Origin: Bacteroidota bacterium
GTDB lineage: Bacteria; Bacteroidota; Bacteroidia; Cytophagales; Cytophagaceae
DNA: 64,000 nt
Direction of reading: 5' to 3'
Assembly (NCBI GenBank): GCA_023428135.1
Contig: JAEYZG010000004.1
Span: forward strand, 1 to 64,000
The translations under genes and the position numbers were made by a program. The notes under the pieces were generated by a model. The model did not search any database and was not told where the DNA came from. It worked only from the letters and a program-made list of their open reading frames with translations. Below, one piece after another: positions 1 to 8,572 of this stretch; position 1 is the stretch's first letter, and every line of letters starts with the position of its first letter.

Positions 1-672
1 CACCGATATCCATAAAACCGATGTCATAACCACCTTCAGCACATTTTTCGATGTCTACAAAATCGTCTCTGTATTCTCCTCCTTTGTTATCCTGGGTATC
101 ATCATAGTAGGCGATATTCAAACCTCCAAGATCATAGTCTTCTGCTTCTATTCTGCCTGGGATGAGTGCAGGACTGCCATGGTAAGGAGTAGAAACTGTT
201 GGGTTTGGCGTTGAGATTCTCTTGAACTCTACATAATTCAGATTAAACTCTGCTGAATCCATAACAATTTTCATTGTCTGAACCCCAGCTGCAAGCTGAA
301 TGTTTGGAATCTTAACAGTTGCATACTTCTGCCAGTCACCTGTATTCGGTACAGTTACAGGACCAGAAATATCAAAGCCGTCTATTTCTATATGAAGAAC
401 TTTTCCCGTATTCGGAGAAGCTACACGCACTCCTAGTTCATAAGTGCCCGTTTCTTTAACTTCAACGGTATAATCCAGCCATTCTCCGATATCCATAAAT
501 CCGATGTCAAAGCCACCTTCAGCGCATTTTTCTATGTCTACATATTCATCGGTTCTATACTGACCACCTTTGTTATCAGGGGTATCATCATAGTATGCGA
601 GGTTAAGTCCGCCATTGTCAAAATCTTCGGCCTCTATTCTTCCCGGAATTTCTGCGGGAGCACCATGATAAG
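1..672 (-). repeat. Tandem CBM6-encoding DNA repeat, period about 486 bp
   Basis: Bases 1-188 and 484-672 are near copies inside the CBM6 protein gene. Both hold the reverse complements of codons for PGRIEAED, YYDDT and DIGFMDIG. The spacing of about 162 codons equals one CBM6 module, so this is an intragenic module duplication. Confidence 0.75.
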
Positions 673-1657
673 GTTCCTTTATAGCAGATCTTTCAGTCAC
701 AACAATAGTGATTGGATCTGAAATAGTGGATAGGCCGGAATTATCAATAGCCTTGACAGTGATTGAGTGAGTTCCAACTGATGCATTGTTCCATAATAGA
801 GAATAAGGCTCAAGCAGTTCCTGACCGATTTTCTCAGTACCATTGTAGTATTCTACTACAGAAATAGTACCGTCAGAATCAGATGCATCTGCATTTATAG
901 TGATCACTTTTCCTTCCTGAAAAGTTGAATTTGTAGAAGGTGACGTAATCTTAACCACAGGAGGAATCCCTTGAGCTACTGTATAAACGTTAACTGTCAC
1001 GCTTGATGAAACGGACTCAGCACCTTCATTATCTGTAGCTTTTGCAGTAATAGTATATGTACCGGCTACTGCATCTGTCCAATTAAAAGTATAAGGAAGT
1101 GATGTTCTTTCTGCAATTTTTGTGGAGCCGTTGAACAATTCCACCTTTGCAATATTTCCGTCTGCATCTGAAGCATTTACGGAAACGACTATTGTTTCTC
1201 CTTCAGCAATTGAAGCATTAGAAGCAGGGCTTACAATTGAAACAACGGGAAAAAGATTAACTCTGTCACCTACCGTAAATGATACTTCTGAAGAAGTTGC
1301 CGATGCTCCGCTTTCATTATATGCTTTTGCAGTTATGGCATAAGTTCCCTCAGACACATCATTCCATATAATACTATAAGGACTGGAAAGATCTTCCCCG
1401 ATTTTAACGGATCCAAGATAAAACTCAACTTTGCTAATTGCTTCCTGCGGGTCTGAGGCATTGGCAGAAATCGTAACAGACTGGCCTACTGCATATGTCT
1501 CATTGGCTACTGGAGAAATCAGCGAAACTGTGGGAGATGAGTTTGACCTTTGATTAACCGAGAGATATGTCTCGGCATTTGATTTTGTTGAGCCTCTTGC
1601 ATTCCAGGGTTGTCCCAGAATGGCAAGTGACAAAAAGAGTAAAACTTTTTTTTTCAT
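1..1657 (-). CDS. Secreted Ig-like / tandem CBM6 carbohydrate-binding protein (3' end outside window)
   Basis: The frame opens at an ATG at 1655-1657 with a lysine-rich start and hydrophobic signal peptide (MKKKVLLFLSLAILG), and stays open to the window edge (about 552 codons), so the C-terminus is missing. After the signal come three Ig-like repeats of about 95 residues; each has a start like PVVSIVSP and a motif like KVEFYLG or KVELFNG. Two carbohydrate-binding family 6 type modules follow, with the hallmarks PGRIEAEDF, YYDDTPDNKGG and DIGEWLDYTV. The two CBM6 modules are close copies at DNA level (about 1-188 against 484-672). CBM6 modules bind xylan, cellulose or beta-glucan chains. The protein is probably an exported polysaccharide-binding enzyme or adhesin; any catalytic or T9SS sorting domain would lie beyond base 1. 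Confidence 0.85.
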   Translation of the reverse strand, partial: MKKKVLLFLSLAILGQPWNARGSTKSNAETYLSVNQRSNSSPTVSLISPVANETYAVGQSVTISANASDPQEAISKVEFYLGSVKIGEDLSSPYSIIWNDVSEGTYAITAKAYNESGASATSSEVSFTVGDRVNLFPVVSIVSPASNASIAEGETIVVSVNASDADGNIAKVELFNGSTKIAERTSLPYTFNWTDAVAGTYTITAKATDNEGAESVSSSVTVNVYTVAQGIPPVVKITSPSTNSTFQEGKVITINADASDSDGTISVVEYYNGTEKIGQELLEPYSLLWNNASVGTHSITVKAIDNSGLSTISDPITIVVTERSAIKEPYHGAPAEIPGRIEAEDFDNGGLNLAYYDDTPDNKGGQYRTDEYVDIEKCAEGGFDIGFMDIGEWLDYTVEVKETGTYELGVRVASPNTGKVLHIEIDGFDISGPVTVPNTGDWQKYATVKIPNIQLAAGVQTMKIVMDSAEFNLNYVEFKRISTPNPTVSTPYHGSPALIPGRIEAEDYDLGGLNIAYYDDTQDNKGGEYRDDFVDIEKCAEGGYDIGFMDIG

Positions 1658-2038
1658 TGTTGTTTTTATGTTTTTTATGCGGTTTAAAAAAACAAATAAA
1701 TTCTACCCCATGAAACCTGAAATACTCAGATTCCGTAGGGCAACAGGAAATCAAAAATATAAATATTTTTATGAAAAATTTAAATTAAATCACTCGCAAA
1801 CAAAAAAAACTTCGCAAAGTTACAATTGTTCATTTTTTCTTAATTTAATCCATTCTACAATGGTTAAGTATTTACCATGTTATCAAAAGCTTACTTGCTG
1901 AAGTATACCAGTAAACAATCACTAAAAAATCCAATAAAAAAAATACTTGGCTCTTGCAACACTCCTTTGATTTTAAAAGTCTAAGGGTTCTTAACATTTG
2001 AAATGCATGCAATTATTAAAAACGGTAACTGAAATTTC
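1658..2038. other. AT-rich divergent intergenic region
   Basis: This 381-bp stretch separates the leftward CBM6 gene from the rightward HAD-like gene. It is very AT-rich with long A and T runs. Only short frames occur and none looks like protein. It must carry both promoters, but no clear TAnnTTTG box was found. Confidence 0.5.
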
Positions 2039-2476
2039 ATGATAATATCATTTGACCTGGATGATACCTTGATTCCCGGAACGAAACAATTTGAAACGGA
2101 AAAGCGAAATATCTTTCAACAACTGACCAGTCAGGAAAAAATAAGATTAGGAACGATTATTCTATTTAAAGAATTACGGACAAGAGGACATTTATTATAT
2201 ATCTATACAACTTCATTAAGGTCAATTGCATACATTAAACTTATGTTCTACTCTTATGGAATTCCTGTTGATAAAATAATAAATCAACAAAAACATAACA
2301 GAACACTTAGAGAAAAGCAAACAATGGCTTCAAAGTTCCCGCCCGCATTTGATATAGACATCCATGTAGATGACTCATCAGGTTTGAAGATCGAAGGAGA
2401 CAGATTTCAGTTTAAAACAATTATCATTCATGAAAATGATAAGAATTGGGTTAAGACAATACTAGAACTACTCTAA
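2039..2476 (+). CDS. Small HAD-superfamily hydrolase-like protein
   Basis: This 145-residue protein shows the HAD signature. Motif I is DLDDT at residues 6-10, with D6 as the expected nucleophile and D8 as the acid/base. Motif II is the TTS at 57-59 after a hydrophobic strand. Motif IV is the DD pair at 111-112 (HVDDSS). A lysine near 93-99 may serve as motif III. It has no room for a cap domain, so it resembles minimal HAD phosphatases acting on large or exposed substrates. The substrate cannot be told. It stands alone, converging on gcvP, with a shared hairpin in between. Confidence 0.75.
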   Translation: MIISFDLDDTLIPGTKQFETEKRNIFQQLTSQEKIRLGTIILFKELRTRGHLLYIYTTSLRSIAYIKLMFYSYGIPVDKIINQQKHNRTLREKQTMASKFPPAFDIDIHVDDSSGLKIEGDRFQFKTIIIHENDKNWVKTILELL

Positions 2477-2520
2477 TCTTCGTCGTCAAGTACTTACACA
2501 ACTCCTTCTAAATAAAGCAA

Positions 2521-2553
2521 AAAGGGAAGTTATCCAATGGACAACCTCCCTTT
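2521..2553 (-). terminator. Rho-independent terminator of gcvP (may work in both directions)
   Basis: A 15-bp stem with a 3-nt loop. Read on the minus strand it is fully paired (two G-U pairs) and runs into CCCTTTTTGC, so it fits the end of gcvP. On the plus strand the same stem has two A-C mismatches and a T-rich tail, and may also end the HAD-gene transcript. Confidence 0.75.
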
Positions 2554-2583
2554 ATTTTATACGAGAAAACCTTAAATGAGCTA

Positions 2584-5478
2584 TTAAACCACCTCTTCGT
2601 GTGAAGCATAGTCTTCAACAGGAAGGCAAGTACAAACAAGATTTCTGTCACCATAAGCATTATCTATTCTGCTTACAGAAGGCCAGAACTTTCTCTGTCT
2701 GATCCACTCAATCGGAAATGCTGCTTTCTCTCTTGTATATGGTCTTGTCCAATTATCAGCCATGATTACTTCTGCTGTATGAGGAGCCAGCTTAAGTACA
2801 TTGTTGACTTTATCAGCCTTTCCGTTTTCTATTTCCCTCATCTCTTCTCTGATCTGAATCATAGCCTCACAGAATCTGTCAAGTTCTTCTTTAGACTCGC
2901 TTTCAGTAGGCTCAATCATAAGAGTACCCGGCACTGGGAATGAAACAGTAGGCGCATGAAATCCATAGTCCATCAGCCTTTTTGCAATATCCTCTACTTC
3001 AATCCCAACAGAGTGTTTAAACTCTCTGCAATCAAGAATAAATTCGTGAGCACAACGACCTTTGGTGTTTGTATATAATATCGGATAGAATTTCTCCAAC
3101 CTTGCCTTTATATAATTTGCATTCAAAATAGCATGCTGAGTAGAGCTCTTTAAACCCTCAGCTCCCATCATTGCGATATAAGCATAAGAAATAGGTAATA
3201 TACTTGCACTTCCCCAAGGAGCTGCGGACACTGCATGAATTGCTTTTTCACCACCGGTTTTTACCAGAGGATTTCCAGGAAGGAATGGTTTCAGATGAGC
3301 CGCCACACCAATCGGACCTACGCCCGGACCACCACCACCGTGCGGTATACAGAATGTCTTATGCAGATTCAAATGACAAACATCTGCCCCAATATTGGCA
3401 GGACTGGTAAGCCCAACTTGTGCGTTCATGTTTGCCCCGTCCATATAAACCTGGCCACCTGCGTCATGGATGACCTGGCAAATCTCTTTGATACCTTCTT
3501 CAAAAACACCATGTGTAGAAGGGTAAGTGACCATCAATACACAAAGATTGCTTTTGTATTGCTCTGCTTTACTTCTTAAGTCAGAAATATCAATATTTCC
3601 TTTTTCATCGCACTTCACCGTTACAACCTTCATACCAGCCATGACAGCAGTAGCAGGGTTTGTACCGTGAGCAGAACTAGGAATTAGTGCAACATTTCTA
3701 TGCGTTTCACCTTTATTTTGATAATACGCTCTCACGACCATCAGGCCTGCGTATTCTCCCTGAGCTCCTGAATTTGGCTGTAAAGAAACACCGGCAAAGC
3801 CAGTGATTTCAGAAAGCCAGTTCTCAAGGTTTGTAAAGATCTTCTTATATCCTTCAGCTTGAGCAGCCGGGACAAATGGATGAATCTGTCCGATTTTTTC
3901 CCAGGTTATGGGCATCATCTCCGCAGTTGCATTAAGCTTCATGGTACATGACCCTAATGAAATCATGGAATGAACTAAAGAAAGGTCTTTGTTCTCCAAT
4001 CTCTTAAGATACCTCAGCATTTCGTGCTCAGAATAGTAAGAGTTAAAGACAGGATGTTGAAGGTAAGATGAAGTTCTTTCCAATCCAGGGAAAGTAATAT
4101 CAACATCTTCAGAAAGTTTTGATAAAATATCTTCAGCCTTCTTCCCTTTTACTTCTGCGAATACAGAAATAATATCTTTAACTGCTTCAATGTCTACCGT
4201 TTCATCAAGCGTAATAAATGTATTGGTTTCAGAATAACGAAAGTTGATTTCTTTTGCTTCTGCAGCCTTCTTTACAGCATCAGTAAGGTTAGCTGTTTCA
4301 ATTTTCAGAGTATCGAAGAACAGCTTGTTCGATTGATTAAACCCTAAATCGGTTATGGCATTATTCAGGAGTTTAGTCAATCCGGTTACTCTTAAGGCTA
4401 TGTTCTTTAAACCTTCAGGGCCGTGATAAACAGCGTAGCTTCCCGCTATTACAGCAAGGAGTACCTGAGCAGTACAAATATTTGAAGTTGCTTTTTCTCT
4501 TCTGATATGTTGCTCTCTTGTTTGTAAAGCCATACGATAAGCATGCTTACCTTGAGCATCTACTGAAGCTCCGATTACCCTTCCGGGTATACTTCTTTTG
4601 AATTCATCTTTAGTAGCAAAATATGCAGCATGAGGACCGCCATACCCCATAGGTACTCCAAATCTCTGAGTAGAACCTACGACTACGTCTGCACCAAATT
4701 CACCCGGAGGAGTAAGGATAGTAAGGCTCAAAAGATCTGCAGCCACACCAACCATAATATCCTGTTTATGCGCAGCATCAGTAAGATTTTTATAATTAAT
4801 AACCTCACCGTTAGCATCAGGATATTGAAGCAATATACCGAATATATCAGCGCTTAAAGCTTCTGGGCTATTGATGTCTCCAATCTTAAGCGTTATGCCA
4901 AGAGGAGTAGCTCTTGTTTTAAGAACATCTACGGTTTGAGGGAAACAATTTTCCGAAACAAAAAAAGTATTTGCATTCTTTTTAGAACCCGTTCTTCCGG
5001 AATGCATCAGGTTCATAGCTTCTGCAGCTGCTGATCCTTCATCAAGAAGGGAAGCGTTTGCAAGCTCCATTCCAGTCAGATCCGTAACCATTGTCTGATA
5101 GTTGATCAATGCTTCCAGTCTTCCCTGAGCGATCTCTGCCTGATATGGAGTATAAGCGGTATACCAACCTGGATTTTCCAGAATATTTCTCAGAATAACA
5201 GGCGGTGTAATACAGCCATAATAACCTAATCCAATATATGATTTATAGATTTTATTTTCATTTGCCAGGGAACCAAAATGTTTAAGGAATTCAAATTCAG
5301 TTAGTGGCTCAGGAAGGTTAAGCTCCTTTTTGAGGCGAATAGACTCGGGTATGGTTTCATTGATCAATTGATCCAGACTTTTAACGCCTATCAGATTCAG
5401 CATCTCCTTCTGATCATTTTTTGAAGGTCCTATATGTCTTTCGTTAAAGCCTGATTTTTGGTTTAGGTTAATTTTCAT
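2584..5478 (-). CDS. gcvP: Glycine dehydrogenase (aminomethyl-transferring), P protein of the glycine cleavage system
   Basis: At 964 residues this is the full-length single-chain P protein, a fusion of the N- and C-terminal halves that are separate genes in some bacteria. The PLP-binding segment NLHKTFCIPHGGGGPG places the Schiff-base lysine at K707. The N-terminal half has the typical FNERHIG start and the Gly-rich GSTQRFGVPMGYGGPH stretch. The enzyme decarboxylates glycine and passes the aminomethyl group to the lipoyl H protein in the cytoplasm. GcvT and GcvH are not in this window. The ATG at 5478 is the natural start. A TAnnTTTG box lies about 33 bp upstream and a hairpin terminator downstream, so the gene looks monocistronic. 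Confidence 0.97.
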   Translation of the reverse strand: MKINLNQKSGFNERHIGPSKNDQKEMLNLIGVKSLDQLINETIPESIRLKKELNLPEPLTEFEFLKHFGSLANENKIYKSYIGLGYYGCITPPVILRNILENPGWYTAYTPYQAEIAQGRLEALINYQTMVTDLTGMELANASLLDEGSAAAEAMNLMHSGRTGSKKNANTFFVSENCFPQTVDVLKTRATPLGITLKIGDINSPEALSADIFGILLQYPDANGEVINYKNLTDAAHKQDIMVGVAADLLSLTILTPPGEFGADVVVGSTQRFGVPMGYGGPHAAYFATKDEFKRSIPGRVIGASVDAQGKHAYRMALQTREQHIRREKATSNICTAQVLLAVIAGSYAVYHGPEGLKNIALRVTGLTKLLNNAITDLGFNQSNKLFFDTLKIETANLTDAVKKAAEAKEINFRYSETNTFITLDETVDIEAVKDIISVFAEVKGKKAEDILSKLSEDVDITFPGLERTSSYLQHPVFNSYYSEHEMLRYLKRLENKDLSLVHSMISLGSCTMKLNATAEMMPITWEKIGQIHPFVPAAQAEGYKKIFTNLENWLSEITGFAGVSLQPNSGAQGEYAGLMVVRAYYQNKGETHRNVALIPSSAHGTNPATAVMAGMKVVTVKCDEKGNIDISDLRSKAEQYKSNLCVLMVTYPSTHGVFEEGIKEICQVIHDAGGQVYMDGANMNAQVGLTSPANIGADVCHLNLHKTFCIPHGGGGPGVGPIGVAAHLKPFLPGNPLVKTGGEKAIHAVSAAPWGSASILPISYAYIAMMGAEGLKSSTQHAILNANYIKARLEKFYPILYTNTKGRCAHEFILDCREFKHSVGIEVEDIAKRLMDYGFHAPTVSFPVPGTLMIEPTESESKEELDRFCEAMIQIREEMREIENGKADKVNNVLKLAPHTAEVIMADNWTRPYTREKAAFPIEWIRQRKFWPSVSRIDNAYGDRNLVCTCLPVEDYASHEEVV

Positions 5479-5510
5479 AAACAGGATTCCAATTATGCAT
5501 TTCTATCTTG

Positions 5511-5518
5511 CAAAAGTA
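5511..5518 (-). promoter_or_regulatory. Bacteroidota-type minus-7 box upstream of gcvP
   Basis: On the minus strand the bases read TACTTTTG, a full match to TAnnTTTG, 32 bp before the gcvP ATG. A TTG lies about 24 nt upstream, slightly far for the minus-33 element. Confidence 0.5.
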
Positions 5519-5708
5519 CTTAAATTTAAAGTGAGATAATAAGCAAAAGAAAAGCCTGTGGATAACTATTACAGAGCGTCATTCACAATTTCTTACTGAT
5601 TATCATTAACTAAATTATTTCAATGAATTATAAGAACCTTTTTTAAGTTCTGTCAATTATATTCATTAGTTTCTTTTTTTACGCCAGGCCTATAATTAAA
5701 TTTACTGC

Positions 5709-7274
5709 ATGAACAGATTACTCATTATTTTCAGTCTTTTTACCTTGTTGAACCAGGCCTTTGCCCAGGTTACAACTTATGAGAATACCATTACAGCCAA
5801 TGATCTTTCTCAACATCTTCACATTCTGGCTTCTGACAGCCTGGAAGGTAGAGAAACGGGAATGGCAGGTCAAAAGAAGGCTGCCGAATATATTAAAAAC
5901 CACTTTCAACAACTTGGTTTACAACCAGCTGTGACTACTCCGGATGGACAGAAATCTTACTTTCAGAAGTTTATCCTGGTAAAGAGATCCTGGGGTGATG
6001 TATATCTGAAAGTAGGAAAGGAAAAGAAAGTTTTTCTTAAAGACTTCTATGCCTACGGAGATATAAAAGTTTCTAAGGAGATAAAAGTTCCCGTTGTCTT
6101 CGGTGGATATGGAATTAATACTGAAGACTATTCAGACTACAGAAATCAGGATTTAAAAGGAAAGGCTGTCATAATATTTATGGGGGAGCCGGTAAAAGAC
6201 GGAAAATCTCTGGTAACAGGCACAACAAAAGCATCTGACTGGGGCAATGACTGGAGGAAAAAAGCATCGGAAGCAAGAAAACTGGGCGCTCAGGAAGTCT
6301 TCATTATTGTAGGAAATAACTTTAATGATTATGAAACAAGACTGAACCAGCTGAAAAGTCACATCGCTCAACCATACCTTAGTTTTTCACATAAATTAAG
6401 AGGAGGAAGCGCCTTGTTTATCAGCACCAAACTTGCTGCTGAGATGCTCAAAACAACTGAAGAAAGACTTTTGGCTCAGAAGGAAGAAATAGCAAAAGCA
6501 GGTAATGATTACAAGCCTCCGTTTAAGCCCTCTAAATTTTCATACAAAGCAGATGTAGTTGAATCAGCAGTAGAGACAGAAAATGTACTTGGTTTGATAG
6601 AAGGTACAGATAAAAAAGATGAAGTAGTAATACTTACTGCTCATTATGACCATCTGGGAATTGAAAATGGAAAAATTCATTATGGAGCGGATGATGATGG
6701 TAGTGGCACTGCTGCCCTTCTTGAAATGGCAGAGGCTTTTGCACTCGCAAAGAAAAACGGTGAAGGACCGAGAAGAAGTATTCTGATAATGCCTGTCACA
6801 GCTGAGGAGAAAGGGCTTATGGGATCAGAGTTTTACACAGATCATCCTGTTTTCCCTCTTAACAAAACTGTTGCTAACCTTAATGTAGACATGATCGGAA
6901 GATTGGATGAAGACCATGCCAACAATGAAAACTATGTCTATATCATTGGCAGTGACCGACTTTCGACAGAGCTTCATACGATTAATGAAAATGCCAATAA
7001 AAACGGAGTTCAATTAGAGCTGGATTATAAGTTTAACAGATTCGATGATCCTAACAGGTTTTACTACAGATCTGACCACTATAATTTTGCAAAAAACAAC
7101 ATTCCTGTTATTTTCTATTTCAGTGGAGTACATAAAGACTATCACCAACCTACAGATACAGTAGATAAAATTCTTTTTGACAAAGCTGCCAAGATAACAA
7201 AACTGATCTTTGCTACGGCATGGGAATTGGCCAACAGAGAGGAAAAAATTAAAGTTGATGGAGGGAAAAAATAA
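5709..7274 (+). CDS. Secreted M28-family zinc metallopeptidase
   Basis: This 521-residue protein begins with a clear signal peptide ending at AFAQ (about residue 20). All five M28 di-zinc ligands can be placed: H312 in HYDHLG, D329 in GADDDGSG, E366/E367 in AEEKG, D394 in NVDMIG and H479 in DYHQPTD. Between the signal and the catalytic domain lies the usual PA-like insert of bacterial M28 aminopeptidases. It should act outside the cytoplasm as an aminopeptidase, taking N-terminal residues from peptides. There is no T9SS tail at the C-terminus, so a periplasmic site is likely. The next gene starts 3 bp after its stop, so the two are probably co-transcribed. Confidence 0.92.
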   Translation: MNRLLIIFSLFTLLNQAFAQVTTYENTITANDLSQHLHILASDSLEGRETGMAGQKKAAEYIKNHFQQLGLQPAVTTPDGQKSYFQKFILVKRSWGDVYLKVGKEKKVFLKDFYAYGDIKVSKEIKVPVVFGGYGINTEDYSDYRNQDLKGKAVIIFMGEPVKDGKSLVTGTTKASDWGNDWRKKASEARKLGAQEVFIIVGNNFNDYETRLNQLKSHIAQPYLSFSHKLRGGSALFISTKLAAEMLKTTEERLLAQKEEIAKAGNDYKPPFKPSKFSYKADVVESAVETENVLGLIEGTDKKDEVVILTAHYDHLGIENGKIHYGADDDGSGTAALLEMAEAFALAKKNGEGPRRSILIMPVTAEEKGLMGSEFYTDHPVFPLNKTVANLNVDMIGRLDEDHANNENYVYIIGSDRLSTELHTINENANKNGVQLELDYKFNRFDDPNRFYYRSDHYNFAKNNIPVIFYFSGVHKDYHQPTDTVDKILFDKAAKITKLIFATAWELANREEKIKVDGGKK

Positions 7275-7277
7275 TCA

Positions 7278-8345
7278 ATGACCAAACCTGTATACCTGGA
7301 GAACTTCAGCAATCCTTCACTGGCAAGGAAAAGAGCATCCTATATCAGAGAAATAACAGTTTCAAATCTTGAAAAACACCTAAAAGATTTCGAGATGAAT
7401 TTCTCAAAAAAAGGCGGTCATGTGATTTGGTGTGCTTCATACAATGATGTCCAGAATGAAATCATAAGGCTGGCCGAAAAATTTTCTCTTAAGAAATTCA
7501 ATATCTCTGATAAAGCTATATCAAAGCTTCCTGAGAGCTTATCAGGCAAACTGGAGAATCTTGGTCTTGAAATAATCAGCAAAAAAAATCCGGCAACTGA
7601 AGAAAAAAGGGTATTGAGTATTTCTGATGCCAGTTTTCTAATAGCCGAATCCGGCAATGCAATACTAACTGAAAAAGCGCTGAACTTCTTTGCAGCAGGG
7701 CAGGTAACTATACTTATAGCAGATATCAACAAAATAATTCCCTCAGGAAAAGACCTTCCTCTTTTCCTTGATTTTTTCTCTTCACCAGAAAAACCTCTGC
7801 AGTTCCAGATGCTGTCCGGTCCACTATCACCGGCTCAGAGACTAATTGTAATTCTGGTAGACGGAGGCAAGACTGACATTCTTCCTGATCCACTAAAAAG
7901 ACAGCTTGTTTCTTGCATAGAGTGCATGCAATGTGCTTCTGTATGTCCTATAAATCAAACGGAACAAATAATCCAGTTTCCTGTCAACTCTATTATCACT
8001 CCTGATAATGTAAATACACAACATCCTGTTTATTCCTGTACACTTTGCGGTAACTGTACGCTTGCGTGTCCTGTTAAAATAGACCTTCAAACCTTATTAA
8101 TTATGAAAAGGAAAGATGTCTTTGCTGCAGAGTCCAAAAAGAAACATGTGCTGACGAAGATCTTCAGATTTGCTATGCTTAAAACCAATATCAGTAATAA
8201 AATTGGAGGAAAATTGAAGAAGGTGCTTTTAAGATTCCTTATAAAGGAAACTTGGGGCAAGCGAGGAGGGCTCCCCGACTCAACCCCAAGATCTTTCAAC
8301 CAGCTATGGAAAGTTGTTAATAATTTTTCAACCAAAAAACTATAA
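7278..8345 (+). CDS. LUD-domain / 4Fe-4S ferredoxin protein (LutB-like)
   Basis: The 355-residue protein carries an N-terminal LUD-type domain (about residues 30-190, with LIAESGNAILTE). Two ferredoxin motifs follow: CIECMQCASVCP from C213 and CTLCGNCTLACP from C254. This is the arrangement of LutB, the iron-sulfur subunit of the LutABC L-lactate oxidation complex, although LutB is usually about 100 residues longer. LutA and LutC are not next to it; the upstream neighbour is an M28 peptidase, 3 bp away. It may be a LutB-like electron-transfer protein or a lone LUD protein with another partner. The C-terminal tail is basic. Confidence 0.8.
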   Translation: MTKPVYLENFSNPSLARKRASYIREITVSNLEKHLKDFEMNFSKKGGHVIWCASYNDVQNEIIRLAEKFSLKKFNISDKAISKLPESLSGKLENLGLEIISKKNPATEEKRVLSISDASFLIAESGNAILTEKALNFFAAGQVTILIADINKIIPSGKDLPLFLDFFSSPEKPLQFQMLSGPLSPAQRLIVILVDGGKTDILPDPLKRQLVSCIECMQCASVCPINQTEQIIQFPVNSIITPDNVNTQHPVYSCTLCGNCTLACPVKIDLQTLLIMKRKDVFAAESKKKHVLTKIFRFAMLKTNISNKIGGKLKKVLLRFLIKETWGKRGGLPDSTPRSFNQLWKVVNNFSTKKL

Positions 8346-8409
8346 TACTAAGGTAGGCAATTAGCTGTTACAACGCTATCTTTTTAGATTAATAAAAACA
8401 TAATCTCGA

Positions 8410-8515
8410 TTATTGTAAAATTTAATTGGTCAAAGTTAAAAGATCATTTTTTAAACTTCCCTTTTGGGGCAGATTTACCTTTAGGTCCTGAATTACTTCT
8501 AGACAATTTTCCCAT
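8410..8515 (-). pseudogene. Orphan copy of the 3' end of a DEAD-box helicase gene
   Basis: On the minus strand, 8444-8515 encodes a basic tail ending GKSAPKGKFKK and a TGA. It matches the tail of the intact helicase at 13351-14739, which ends GKPAAKGKFKK. The homology continues past the stop: 8410-8434 is identical over 25 bp to 13318-13342, outside the coding region. Only about 25 codons remain and there is no helicase core, so this is a remnant. It is in the same orientation as the intact copy, and the propeller gene lies between the two. It may be left from a lost paralogue or from an insertion that duplicated the helicase end. Confidence 0.8.
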
Positions 8516-8522
8516 AATCATT

Positions 8523-8530
8523 TATCTTTG
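8523..8530 (+). promoter_or_regulatory. TAnnTTTG minus-7 box for the propeller/dockerin gene
   Basis: The bases TATCTTTG match the Bacteroidota minus-7 consensus exactly, 42 bp before the ATG at 8573. No convincing minus-33 TTG lies at the right distance. The box directly abuts the helicase-tail remnant. Confidence 0.5.
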
Positions 8531-8572
8531 CACTTTAGGTGTTTTCTTTTAAATTTTTGAACTACCACTCAT

